A stretch of 64,000 bases of DNA. Origin: Zygnema cylindricum. Its lineage: Eukaryota; Streptophyta; Zygnematophyceae; Zygnematales; Zygnemataceae. This document shows, piece after piece, positions 21,621 to 32,378 of this stretch (the first letter of the stretch is position 1; the number at the start of each line of letters is the position of its first letter). The stretch lies in assembly GCA_037447655.1 (NCBI GenBank), contig JBBHKE010000395.1, positions 245,948-309,947 on the forward strand, read 5' to 3'. The notes beneath the pieces are model-generated. The model was not told the DNA's origin. It saw only the letters and a program-made list of their open reading frames with translations, and did not search any database. Both the position numbers and the translations under genes were made by a program.

Positions 21621-22781
21621 GAATCTACAATCCAACCTGCTTCACCTTTCAATCCACCATAAGCACATTTCTGCCTTCGTGGTATTTCGACCTCGTTTTT
21701 CGCCTCCAACTCCTCATCCAAAAAGAGCTCATCGTCCTCGTCCTCGGATTTCGCCTCATGTAACTGTGTCATAAGGGCCTTTTTCTTTCCTCTCGCGGTA
21801 CCACCGGTCTGCCCCTCTTTTAACCAAAGCTCGGTTAGCTAAGTGCACTCTGCCATATAGTGCCCAGGTTTCTTACAAAAATAACATAAACCTTTGGGAG
21901 CCCTTGGTCCGAACTCGTCGGTCTGATTTTTCTGCTCCCTCCCCCCATAGTTTCCGACCGGTTTCCGGGAATCCTTGTTCCTCCAATCGGTCGCAGTTGC
22001 CAAGGCTTGGCCACTCTTTCCTCCTCTTTGGATCTCAATTGTATTCTCCCGAACGAAAATCATCCCTACTACTGAGTTCCATATCCACCTTGAGTCCGGC
22101 AAGTCCTGCACACGGTTGACTATGTTCGCGAACTCATCGGGTAACTTCATCAGTAAACAGTTAACCTTTTCTTTTTCACTAAAATCTTTTCCCGCACTCT
22201 CTAGCTCCATGAAGAGTGTAGCAAGCTCATTGCAAAAATCCAACATCTTCCCCCCTTTGTATACATACTCCTTAACTTTCTGATCAGCCAACTGTTGTTG
22301 CTGAATCGTACCACTTCGGTACATCTCTATGAGAGCCATCCAAAGATCGGATGCCCTTTCTACCTGCAAATGAGGACATGCAAGTCCTTGAGTGAGATGG
22401 TGAGGATGAAGTGCTTTGCCGCCATATTGTTGAAGTTCCAGGTTTCAGTATCATTCTCCTCGTTCCTCGGAATAGGTGACATGAATGCCGAACCAGTTGT
22501 TATTGGTATGGTCGCCTCCTTCTCCTTTCCTTTGTCCACCACCTCTCCTTGTTTTGTTTCCTCCGTTGAAGGTGGATCCTCTTTTCTGGTGAATCTGCTT
22601 CCTTTAAACCCTGGAGGAATTCCAAGACTTGATGGACGCCCCAACTGTCCACTCACTATCCCCCAAAACCTTTTTTCGCATAGAGCTCCTATCATCATAC
22701 TTTTCAGTATATGAAGCCAGTTCTATTAAAGATTCGTACCCTAGAGGGTGGGCCCATAACCTGAAACTCTGAGACCTCCAT
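21621..22781 (-). pseudogene. M1 gag and protease start
   Basis: Begins MEVSEFQVMGPPSRV with ATG at 22781 in the 5' LTR. Frames 22360-22698 and 21839-22369 overlap with a shift: LTSIP-type linker, ASDLWMALIEMYRSGTIQQQ, KVKEYVYKGGKMLDFCNELATLF, LPDEFANIVNRVQDLPDS, and a zinc knuckle CYFCKKPGHYMAEC near 21845-21890. Frame 21590-21772 continues to GWIVDS where TRG1 interrupts. Apart from one or two shifts the gag is well preserved. Confidence 0.82.
22747..22761 (-). other. M1 PBS, perfect half tRNA-iMet match
   Basis: Minus strand GGTTATGGGCCCACC immediately inside the 5' LTR. Confidence 0.85.
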
Positions 22782-23327
22782 AAGTCCTCAGAGTAGACAG
22801 CTTCCAAGAAGCCTCTAGGTTAAACCTAACCCCTTTGTGTTTCAGCAAAAATAACTGCCACCCTAGCACACAAAAACTCTGACCAACTTCACCTCGTGAA
22901 GACAAGACTCCCCTGAGTCGATAGCAAAAGAATCTTTGAATTTGCTTCCCTGAGTAGTTACAGTTAAATGAACTTTTCTACGTATAAATGTTTAAATAAT
23001 AATCAATCCCTATATTACGTAACACTACTTCTAGACTTAACGGCTAAGGCTACCGGCTACCGGCTGTCTGCCGGCTGGCAGGTACCAGGATCAAATCCTA
23101 CCGCCGGCACATATCTTTTAGTAAAATAAACCCCTAACAAAAATATATTTTCGTGTTAACCTCTGGATAGCCTAGGTAGCCATTGCTCTAGCTTCCTCTC
23201 CAATTTCTCAGTGACTGGGACAAGTTTGAGAAGTTGGAGAGAGAAGTTAGAGGTAGACTGAACCGCTTCATTTTTATTTCTATTCAGACCTAGAAAATAC
23301 TTTAAAAACTAACCATTAATTTCTACA
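22762..23327 (-). repeat. M1 5' LTR
   Basis: 566 bp, same ends as the 3' LTR. Carries the tRNA-like sequence at 23030-23110. Confidence 0.9.
23030..23110 (+). repeat. tRNA-like sequence, antisense in M1 5' LTR
   Basis: A-box-like taacggctaaggc, B-box ggatcaaatcc (23088-23098), then ctaccgccggca, which could partly pair with the ctgccggc upstream. Confidence 0.6.
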
Positions 23328-24796
23328 TGGAATACCTGAGAGATGAGGGAGTTCAGCACCAGAAGACGGTACCATATAACCCGGAACAAAATGGGGTAGC
23401 TCTAAGATTGAAGTGAACACTAAGAGATAGTGTATGTAATATGTTGGGTGACAAGAAAAAAGGAAAGAGAGTTTGGGTAGAAGCTATGAATTGTGCCAAC
23501 TACATAAAAATAGAGTCCTTACCTCAATTGTAAAGGGAATGACACCTTATTAGAGATGGGTTGGAAAAAAACCAGATATCTCACACCTTAAAGTATTTGG
23601 TAGCCAAGTTTACAGTCTTGATACGGATAAGAAAAACTGGAAACTAGATGATAAGGGAAAACCTAGATACTTTGTAGGATATGATGCGGATGTCAAGGGA
23701 TATAGAGTCTATGACTTAGCAAAGCAAGATATTATTCTAGTCAAACACCTAGTTTTCATGGATGAAAGGAAGTCATTTGACCCCTTCAATTATACTAAGA
23801 AGATAAAAATCCGTTTGAGTCTGAAAGCGAGGAGAGTCCTGTCTTTCCCGAAAATGACATGAGTGAAACAGTGATTGCAGATTCAGGGGAAATCCAAATA
23901 CACGAGATCTACTTGACACCTCACATATTTTTATGGACTTCGAGGAGACAAAAGAGAAGGAATTTGAACCGCCTTCCATGAATATGGGAGCCGATGAGAC
24001 AGTAAGGAGAAACCCGAGACTTCCTTCTATTCTAGCTTCGGAGTTTGAGGGAGGGAGAAGGAGCAGCAAAAGGATACAAGAGAAACATGCTGCTCATAAG
24101 GTAACTAAGCTATTTCATCCTGATGAGCCTCAATCATACATGGAGGCAATGAACAGGCCAAAAAAAGATATATGGAAGAGCCATAAATGATGAGATGACT
24201 TCCATCATGGAAGCAAATACTTGGGAACTAGCGGATTGTCCCATAGACAGAAAACATATTGGCTGTAAATGGGTATTTAAACTAAAACTGAATCCAGATA
24301 ATACCAATGAAAGATATAAAGCTTGTTTGGTAGTAAAGGGGTTCACCCAAAAAAAGAGGATTGACTATGAGGAGACGTTTGCTCCAATTGTTCGGTTCCT
24401 ATCAGTAAGGATTCTCGTCAATCTAACAGGAGTGGAAGACAAGGAAATTCATCAGATGGATATTAAGACTGCATTTCTCAATGGTGAGTTAGTGGAAGAA
24501 ATCTTCATGCGGCAACCAGAGGGATTCGTGGAGAATGGGAAAGAGAGAAAAGTCTGCAGGCTCATAAAGTTTTTATATGGACTTAAGCAGGCTCCCCGAT
24601 AGTGGAATAAGAAACTAGATGAGTTTCTCACCGGTCTAGGATATCTCCGCATCATCTCTGCCCATTCTATATATATGTTTGAAGATGTGAATGGTGTGAT
24701 TTTCATTACAATTTATGTGGATGATCTGTTGGAGTTAAGTAAGTCTTTGGAAAAGATCAATAAGTTAAAGAAATATCTTAGAAGCAGATTTGATAT
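23328..24796 (+). pseudogene. P1 integrase C-terminal part and RT (broken)
   Basis: Continues the P1 integrase from YLRDEGVQ with an NPEQNGVAL segment carrying the catalytic Glu, then HLKVFGSQVYSLDTDKKNW and KHLVFMDERKSFDPF. Frames 23933-24190 and 24195-24602 cover the linker and RT ([54 protein letters not shown] then a stop in place of Gln). 24675-24796 has the YVDD (24714-24725) and stops at SRFDIE where M2 inserted. Multiple stops and at least two shifts. Confidence 0.82.
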
Positions 24797-25684
24797 TGAA
24801 ATTCTGTGGTCTCCATTGACCCACAGAATGAACAGCCTATGTAAAGCCTCAAGGATAATATTTTCCACTTCCAATTTCCCACTGAATAAGTGCCGCCCAC
24901 GCACACAAATATTCTGACCACCCTCACCCCTGTGAGGAGAAGACTCCCTTGAGTCAAACGCAAAAAGAATCACTGAATTTGCTCCCCTGAGCAGTAAGTT
25001 ACGGCTGGTTAAAGATGACCTTTATAGTTACAAGCTCTCTTAGAGAGAGGTACCTAAATATCACTAAGTCTTGGTCTGCCTACTCACGACTACCTACTAC
25101 TAAACCCTAGTCCAATAGGAACACTATATAGTACAAGAAGGTACAATAGGAGATGTACTTATTTTACGGCCATTGTACGACATGGTCTACAAGGTGACAC
25201 TTGTCAAATCGAGAGCCATGGTTCCTCCTCCCATCTTCTCCGGTATCAAATAATGTGGCGCCATGTGGCACCGCGTGACGTTATCTCCAAATGACGCCAA
25301 AAGATCACTTAGTGTGGCGGCTACAATGCCGACCGTTCGATCAAAACATATTTTACACGGTTCAGATTCGCGTACATGCATGAATTGCTCGTTTTGGTTA
25401 GTCTGCTATTAATTAGCTGTTGCGTTAATGTTTATATATCTTTCAAACCAGTCACGTTATTGTTTCGATATCGCCTTAGTGGTTAAGACGTACGACTAAG
25501 TAGAGGTCCACAAACATAGGTTCAAATCTGGACCTTGGCAACATTTTAGTAAAATATCCTCTACTTCAAAAAACTGCCACTTTCTAAATATTGCGGCATC
25601 CATGGCGTGCCTTTGATCCTCACTCTCTTTCTTTAAAGTAAAATTAAAATAGAGAAGTGAACTATTAATTACCTCTTTTCAACA
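24797..25684 (-). repeat. M2 3' LTR
   Basis: 888 bp from TGTTGAAAAGAGG (25684) to ...AGAATTTCA (24797). A fragment of the same LTR type lies at 6204-6339. Confidence 0.85.
25465..25545 (+). repeat. tRNA-like sequence, antisense in M2 LTR
   Basis: Clear pol III-type layout: A-box-like TTAGTGGTTAAGACG (25476-25490), then ggttcaaatct (25519-25529) inside a T-arm-like aggttcaaatctggacc. Confidence 0.65.
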
Positions 25685-25690
25685 CTCCCA

Positions 25691-26509
25691 TTAATTCTTT
25701 GTCATTTTTAATTTTAATCCATAGTTTTCTCTGCAATAAATCAACTTAGGGGAAGGCACTGGTTTTGTCATCATGTCTGCAATCATTTCTCTATCAGTTT
25801 TATGAACCAGTTTAATAATTTTATTTTCAACCTTCTCTTTGACAAAGCTTAGTCTAATATCCATATGCTTAGCTTTGAAGTGATGTTTCGGATTAGCTGC
25901 AATAGAGATAGCAGCTTGATTATCACAAAAAACATTTTGAGTTCCAGACTTCATGAACCCAAGTTCTTCAAGAAGAGATTTAACCCACATTAATTCTTTG
26001 GTGGCAGCATAGGAAGCCATGTATTTAGCCTCCATAGTGGACTGAGCAACTACTTTTTGTTGCTTGCTACTCCAACAACATGCACCAGATCTAATTTGCA
26101 ACACATATCCAGTCGTACACCGCCTTAAAGGCACATCTCCATAACTGGCATCACTCCAGGTGGTGATGTCAGTGTGCTCCCCTCCCAAATGCAACCATAA
26201 TTCCCTTGTCCCCACCAGATACCTCATCACCCTTTTGGCAGCCTCATAGTCTCTCTTTCTTGGTTCATTTAGACTTCTACTAAGGACACCTACAACTGCA
26301 GCTATATCCGGACGGGTACAATTCATAAAATAAATTAAACTGCCTACAATCTGCCGATAAGGAATATTTTCCATAAATTTTCTTTCTATCTCATCCATCT
26401 CATCATTAATGATCAATATTCCTCTCTCTTCACTTCCCTCAAACACTTTCTTCAAATCCATAGGAGTAGTACATCCGTTTGCTTTTTCCATCTGAAATTT
26501 TTCTAGCAT
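25691..26509 (-). pseudogene. M2 RT end and RNase H
   Basis: A 272-codon uninterrupted frame: MLEKFQMEKANGCTTPMDL, IPYRQIVGSLIYFMNCTRPD, WSDASYGD, TMEAKYMA (Glu to Lys right after the catalytic MEA; the Glu itself is kept), FCDNQAAISIA, HMDIRLSF, then TKPVPSPKL and a stop next to the PPT. All RNase H acidic residues are visible. Confidence 0.85.
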
Positions 26510-26538
26510 ATTACCGATTGCTTCTTTTTTAGTGAGTC

Positions 26539-27266
26539 TTATAATTCTATTCCCTTATCTCTCTCCATCTGAATTCCCAAAATGTACTTTGCTTCGCCGA
26601 GATCTTTCATATCAAAACTGCTTTTAAGATCGCGTTTTAGTTTGTTAATTTTATCTAAGGACTCGCTTAAGACCAACAAATCATCCACATAAATAGCAAT
26701 AAATATCACTCCATTCTCATCCTCAAATAAATATATAGAGTGATCTGATCTAATTCTGATATACCCCAAACTGGTCAGAAATTCGTCTTTGCTTTATATT
26801 CCACTGTCGCGAGGCTTGCTTAAGCCCATAGAATGATTTTATCTGTTTGCAAACTTTGTTTTCTTCCCCACTTTCCACGAATCCTTCCGGTTGCCTCATG
26901 TAAATTTCTTCTTCCAACTCTCCGTGGAAAAAGGCTGCTTTAATATCCATCTGGTGTATTTCCATATCCTCCGCTGCGGCTATACTTAAAAGGATTTCTA
27001 ATAGAAGGAAATCTGACTACAAGTGCAAAGGTTTCTTTGTAGCCTATCCCCTCTTTTTGAGTATAACTTTTTGCAACTAACCTAGCTTTGTACCTCTCAA
27101 TGGTATTATAGGGGTTTAATTTAAGTTTAAAAACCCACTTACATCCGATTCGTTTTCGGTCCGATGGACAATCTACCAACTCCCATGTATTTGCTTCCAT
27201 GATAGAGGCCATTTCTTCATTTATAGTTGTGATCCATTGGCTACTTTCTGGGGTGTTTATGGCCTC
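26539..27266 (-). pseudogene. M2 RT (broken)
   Basis: Frames 26539-26769 (YVDD at 26680-26691; DLGEAKYILGIQMERD), 26750-26965 (FFHGELEEEIYMRQPEGF, KSFYGLKQASRQWN) and 26940-27212 ([32 protein letters not shown]). Two frameshifts separate them; the upstream part lies beyond the solo LTR at 28541. Confidence 0.82.
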
Positions 27267-27271
27267 TAAGT

Positions 27272-28535
27272 TGTTGTTTTTGAAGATTTAGTTTTGTGCA
27301 TACGTGAAATTTGGTGCGCACGGGACGTTTCGTGCGTATATATTTCACTTGATGTACTGTGGAGTTTTGAACAGATTTGCGATTCGGGGGAGCTAGTGTA
27401 CAAGTGAAATTAATGTGACGTAAGGAAAAAAATTGAATGGTGCGGAGTGCGCTCGGAAATGAACGGTAGATCGCGAAGCGATCAGACATGAAATGTTTGA
27501 CATATTTAAATTGTACGCCGGCCGTACGGAACCTAATGTTACGGGCGACAATTATGGAAAGTACGCCATGGTACATAGAATCTATTTTGGACTGGTGTAT
27601 TATTAAGTGTACTTTATTTGCGACGCATTTATCAAAAATGACGTGAACCTTATATGCGACAAGGCGCATTTATGACGAAGTACGCGGTTACGGTACGGGC
27701 AATATTTAGATGGTACCGTATCGTTTCGACAGTGGATTGTGTTGTACTTTGAGGCGTCCGCCGGTTTTTGATGATTCACACTATTTTGAGGACATGAAAT
27801 CAAATTGAATTCTACATATGTGATGACGACTTGTTGTATGCGAATTAATGATTTAATGTTGATTAAACTAGTTTATATTTTACGTGATCAATTAGGGTTT
27901 CGACAGTTTAATTTATGTGTCTTTATGTGTCGTATTTGCAGACAAGTGTACGCTTACGATTGCTTGACTTTCAGGTGTACGCTTACGATTAATTTATTCT
28001 TAGTGATGGTCTATTATGGTTAAATAGGACTTGATGACAGTTACGTAATGTATGTTGGTTATTTTGACACTTAGTGATTCGTTGACAGCTCACAAGTGTA
28101 TATATAGGAATGAGCTTTGTTAGGAAAAATAATCAATGCTGGTTAGAAAAGTAGGGACCAAAGATGTAGTATTTTAGGGTTGTCGATTAGGTCATGCACT
28201 TTGAATGATATAATGATTATTTGATTATACTTTTGTTTATGTGTGATGCATTTGTTTGTTATTATTTATTTATGTTATTTTATATATGTTTGATATGCTT
28301 TGTTTATACATTTGTCCTAGGGTTTGTTTATGTCGATTATTCCATCAAACCTTAGATGTTGTCATAGGGTTTATTTATGTTAATTATTCCATGAAACCCT
28401 AACTGTTGTTTGTTGCGTCTGTGTACGCATATAGAGGATGCATTTCAAATGATTATTCATTGGCCTAGCTTTGCTTAGCTTCTTGCATGATAGTTTGGGT
28501 TGCTTCTGCGGTCTATTTTAGACCAAAGAACAACA
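27272..28535 (+). repeat. Solo LTR of the TRG type in M2
   Basis: A 1264-bp LTR starting TGTTGTTTTTGAAG and ending AAGAACAACA with perfect TSD taagt (27267-27271 and 28536-28540) and no internal region, so a product of LTR-LTR recombination. It keeps the agatcgcgaagcgatc hairpin (27472-27487). Removing it restores the M2 frame (EPQTYLEAIN). The right half (27800-28500) is AT-rich and longer than in TRG1/TRG2. Confidence 0.88.
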
Positions 28536-28540
28536 TAAGT

Positions 28541-29827
28541 ATGTCTGAGGTTCATTTGTAAGTTGGTTATTTACTTGTCTTTCTTGAAGTCGTTTGCTAC
28601 TTCTTCTTCCCCATTCAAAATCGGAAGATGGTATGGAAGGCATCTTTGGGCTTCGTTTAGGAATATTTTCAGCTCCCCTATCTTCCAATTCCGGTGTCTC
28701 ATCAAAATCCTCATTCGTTTCCACTTCGTTTTGTGGCGTTGCCTCGGATATTGTCATTTCCTCCTCCTTTGGTAGATCTGCAAATTTTCCTTTTTCTCCA
28801 TCTTCATTCTCTTCATTTTCAAAGTCAAAGTCAGAAAACTGATCCGTTTCAAATCTGATTTTGACTTCCTTATTAAATTTGAATGGATCAATGGATTCAC
28901 TTCATTCATCACCACTATGTGTTTTACCAAAAATATATCTCTCTTTTTCAAGTCATACACCCGGTATCCTTTTGTGCTCTCATCATATCCTACAAGATAT
29001 CCTGGTTTCCCTCTTCCCTCTAACTTCCATTTTGTCTTATCGGAATTCAAACCATAAACTTGACTTCCGAACACTCTCAAACTAGACAAATCAGGCTTCC
29101 TTCCTGTCCACCTCTCATACAGAGTTTCCTCCTTATTTGCTGAAGTTAGGAATCTATTTTTGATGAAATTAGCATAGTTCATAGACTCAGCCCAAAACTG
29201 CAACCCTATCCCCTTGTCACTTAACATACTTCTGGACATATCTCCTAAAGTTCTATTCACTCTTTTTGCTACTCCATTTTGTTCCGGATTATGGGGAAAA
29301 GTTTTCTCATGATGATTTCCTTCTTCTTTAAGATTTTCTTCAAATTCCCTTGAGGTGTATTCTTTTCCATTATCACTTCTTATCTCTTTTATTGAGGTTT
29401 CATGCTGCTTTTCACTCCATACTTTATACTCTTTGAAACATCTTAATACCTTTGACTTATGTCTGAGAAAGTATACCTTCGTGTATCTAGACCAATCATT
29501 TGTGATGGTTAACATCCATCTCTTCCCCCCATGTGAAGCATACGTAGCAGGTCCCCAAACATCAGTGTGAACTAGATCTAATACTTTCTCTCTCCTAAAT
29601 GTGGTTGCCTTTGGAAATGGAAGTCTATGAATCTTCCCTTGGGCACATCCACTACAATCATCAAAGGTCTCATCATCCTCAAAAGTAATACCCTCCACTA
29701 TTCCTTTTTTCTTCATTTTCTTTAATCTATCTAGATGCACATGCCCCAACCTTTTATGCCAAAGCATCATCTCACTTGCACACGAGTAGAGAACACTCTT
29801 TTCATTGCAAAGAACAATTTTGAACAT
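28541..29827 (-). pseudogene. M2 integrase
   Basis: Frame 28754-29827 (357 codons) carries a complete-looking integrase: WHKRLGHVHLDRL and CSGCAQGK (HHCC zinc domain), HTDVWGP, RSDNGKEYTS and NPEQNGVAKR (D, D, E), then YERWTGRKPDLSSLRVFGSQVY. Frame 28518-28757 adds the acidic linker before RT. It ends in a shift at about 28756. Confidence 0.86.
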
Positions 29828-29830
29828 TCC

Positions 29831-31085
29831 TTAACTACCCTTCTCAGCTATGAAATAAACCTCATTATCAAAGCTTGCTGTGAAGATTCCTTTCCTAATT
29901 CCTGTTTCAAACTCCTTTTCATCTACGACAGCTGTTGAGACTACGTTCTTGCTATGCTGTGGAATGTAAAGAACATCTGAGAGTGTTACAATTGAGGCCT
30001 CTCCATCAACTAGAACCTTCAAGTCAACAGTTCCAACAAGACTTCTGGTCTCTACTCTACCATCTCCGTACTCTATCTAGACTGTTGGGATCTTTCTCAG
30101 TTTAGTGAACCACCGCTTATCTATTTGCACATATGCATTGAAGCCCCTTAGTATATGATCTACCCATCCTCGGGTGGATCCCTCTTACCTCCGAAAGCAC
30201 ACTTTTGTCTCCATGGAATGTCAACATGCTTTTCAGTGTTTTTTGGATTAAGAAGAAGCTCCTCAAGCTCCTCTTCTGGTGCAGTTTTTTCTTCCACTTC
30301 CTCATCATGAACTTGAGTCAGGAAAGCATTTTTCTTTCCTCCATCCCTTGAGGTTCCTTGACCATCTTTCAGTCAAAGTTTTGCAAGTTTGACACAATCT
30401 GCCATATATTGTCCTGGTTCTTGCAGAAGTGACATAATCCTCCGCGAGAAGTTCCTCTCCCCTGTCTATCAAATCAGCCACCTCCTTGTCGTCTTCCACC
30501 AAAGTTTCGATAGGGATCTTTCCCTTTCTCCTCATCACGCTTCCGCCAATCAGATCCTGCAAACAATGCTTGAACACTTAGACTCCCTCTCCTTAGCTCT
30601 ATGTTGCTTTCTTTCACTAAAATCATTCCCACTATGTCATCCCAATTTTAATTGCTATCTCCTATATCCTGCAAACGGTTAATGATAATCTCATACTCTT
30701 CAGGTAGTTTCATCATTAATGTGTTCACTCTTTGTCTCTTGGACCATGAGTAACCTGCACTCTCTAACTCTCCAAATAATAATCCTAAATCATTGCAATA
30801 ATTATTCATATTTCCTCCTTTATAAGTATAAGTTGCAATCTTATTTTCAGCCAACTGTTGTTACTACAATGGTCCACTCTTATATTTGTTAACTAGTGAT
30901 ACCCAAATCTGAGATTAAGATTTGACATGCATAAGGGGAATGGCAATGCCCTTTGCTACACTTTTAAGAATTAAGAGCTTAGCAACCTTGTCTTTGTAGT
31001 TCCACTTTTTATACTCTGATCTTTCGGTCTGAACCCTTGTCCCGTTGCTGGTGGTGCTGCTGCCGGTATAGCCTTCGGCAATGGT
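29831..31085 (-). pseudogene. M2 gag and protease (broken)
   Basis: 29831-30022 is the protease-integrase linker (LVDGEASIVTLSDVLYIPQ). The protease active-site region near 30120-30180 is scrambled (MHICAN readable). 30305-30577 and 30648-30854 are gag: a zinc knuckle CHFCK...YMADC near 30385-30450 with a 1-nt loss, YTYKGGNMNNYCNDLGLLF, LPEEYEIIINRLQDI. 30915-31085 is the start of the conserved gag core (WNYKDKVAKLLI). N-terminal end deleted. Confidence 0.75.
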
Positions 31086-31094
31086 GTCACTTGA

Positions 31095-31134
31095 GTTGCA
31101 AAAAGATAAAATTAGAATAGAAAATAATGGGAGT
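31095..31134 (+). pseudogene. P1 3' remnant with PPT
   Basis: tgcaaaaagataaaatta recalls the last codons of copia RNase H in this lineage, and aataatgggag is a PPT directly before the 3' LTR. Everything between the RT break at 24796 and here is lost. Confidence 0.6.
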
Positions 31135-31339
31135 GTTGCAATCACTAGTTTTTTGGTATTTTCTAGGTCTAAATAGATTAGCGGAAAAAGATAAGAAAGC
31201 CTGCTTCCGTCTCTTCTCTCTTGCCCTCATACTTGTTCTAGTCACTGAAGGAGAGAGAGAGAGTGATGGAGCCATGGCTGCCTCATCTCCATAGGTAGGA
31301 CTAAAGAGTGACTTAAGTCACTCTTAACAAAAGGTTGCG

Positions 31340-31400
31340 TCCGGTAGGACTCGAACCTCTATTCGGCAAAGCTCGGAGTAGCCGTTAGCTCTAACCAATC
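31340..31400 (-). repeat. tRNA-like sequence, antisense in P1 3' LTR
   Basis: B-box GGTTCGAGTCC on the minus strand (31347-31357) with A-box-like TAGAGCTAACGGCTA about 25 bp upstream in that reading. Confidence 0.6.
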
Positions 31401-31868
31401 TGTCGTAGAAGCCTGTTAGGATACAAAGGGTTTGATATCTATTTAAACTTGTGTACGGTCCTACAATCGATTAACAAAAATATGAACGAAGTAACCTAAA
31501 ACTAGTTAAAATTTAGTGCGGACGTCATTTCACACGAAACAAATGAATCAGACATTTGTTTCGACGGCTAAAATTCAAAGTCAGATTTAATCCAACAGCA
31601 TACATCGCTGCCGGGATCCCGGAATGGTCACTTTGGCGAATATGGACATGGCATGACCTGGCGCCACGTGGACAGATAACATTTGGTCGTAGGAATTCTG
31701 GGGAGCGTACGGACGAATGAAAGGTTGACACGCGTCCACACAACGGCCTTGTCTTACACAGGCCGTACAGAAAGAACATCGACCGTAGTACCTTTCTGTA
31801 CTTTACAGTTATGTGATTGGGTCGTACATTAGTAGATAGGGGTTGTGAGAGGGAAGTAGGACTTAACA

Positions 31869-32192
31869 TATTACCGGCGGCGTCCCAATTAATAAATGTC
31901 GTCAGTCGCATTATGTTTCGTACGTGCAACGTACAATTTTACAATTTTACATATTTCGAATATCATACATCGGATCGCTTCGCGATACGCCGTCCATTTC
32001 ACTTACGCGAACTGTACTCTTACATATGTTTGTTCGGGTCACTCAATTAGTACTCATGTACGTTGAACTTCAATTAATTTCAGTTCTCCCCCAATCCGAA
32101 AATCCATTCGTACCACCACATTAATTTCGGTAATTACTTACGCACGCAATCACGCGCACGCAAGTACGAAACTGAATCTTCCAAAACAACAT
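31869..32192 (-). repeat. TRG-type LTR fragment
   Basis: Contains catcggatcgcttcgcgata, gccgtccatttcac, ctcccccaatccgaaaatcc and ends ttccaaaacaaca, as in TRG LTR starts on the minus strand. The left half is missing. A shared tatt at both junctions may be the remains of a target duplication. Confidence 0.7.
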
Positions 32193-32378
32193 ATTTTAGA
32201 CGGTCACCTCTCCTTTGGGAGCTTTTTATAAGTTGGCATATTTGCCACCTCATAGCTTATCGGCTGGTTGGCTGTTTTTAGTGATTCTTTTTGCTACGGA
32301 CTCAGAGGAGTCCAGGCTGCACAAGGTTGCAGTTAGACTGTTAATTTGCTGTATTCGGCAGCAGTGGTTGTGGCTTAG

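Larger units (their letters stand above)
14237..23327 (-). mobile_element. Copia element M1, inserted in P1 integrase
   Basis: Minus-strand full-length copia, about 5.5 kb once TRG1 is removed, with 566-568-bp LTRs, PBS, gag, PR, INT, RT, RNase H and PPT (TAAGGGGAG next to the 3' LTR). TSD aggaa (14232-14236) / tggaa (23328-23332), one mismatch; removing M1 joins P1 integrase in frame (SNQFEE|YLRDEG). LTR identity about 93-95% by eye. Gag and pol have few lesions and all pol domains are present. Confidence 0.9.
24797..31090 (-). mobile_element. Copia element M2, inserted in P1 RT
   Basis: Minus-strand copia with 3' LTR 24797-25684, PPT, RNase H, RT, integrase, protease and most of gag. The 5' LTR, PBS and gag start are missing: gag sequence ends near 31085 and about 10 bp later P1 3'-end sequence begins. 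A solo LTR (27272-28535) splits the pol between integrase and RT. Left flank gatat (24792-24796) has no partner because the right end is deleted. Confidence 0.85.
11298..32378 (+). mobile_element. Copia element P1, outer host of the nest
   Basis: A plus-strand copia recoverable as pieces: 5' LTR 11298-12295, PBS, gag and protease/integrase to 14236, integrase/RT 23328-24796, then only about 40 bp of 3' end (31095-31134) and the 3' LTR from 31135. The gaps are M1 (14237-23327) and M2 (24797 to ~31090). RNase H is missing together with the 5' end of M2, so one deletion near 31085-31095 probably removed both. Frameshifts and stops are frequent. The two LTRs look roughly 90% identical by eye, making P1 the oldest member of this stack. 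Confidence 0.85.
31135..32378 (+). repeat. P1 3' LTR, interrupted and truncated
   Basis: Starts TGTTGCAATCACTAG and follows the 5' LTR closely to 31868, is interrupted by a TRG-type LTR fragment (about 31869-32192), resumes at tattttagacggtcacc and stops near 32378, about 75 bp short of the expected end, where the methyltransferase-bearing element begins. Confidence 0.8.

Noticed and set aside
25465-25545. A functional tRNA gene
   Set aside because: A- and B-boxes are present, but acceptor-stem pairing and a proper anticodon arm are not; the same applies to the other tRNA-like sequences.
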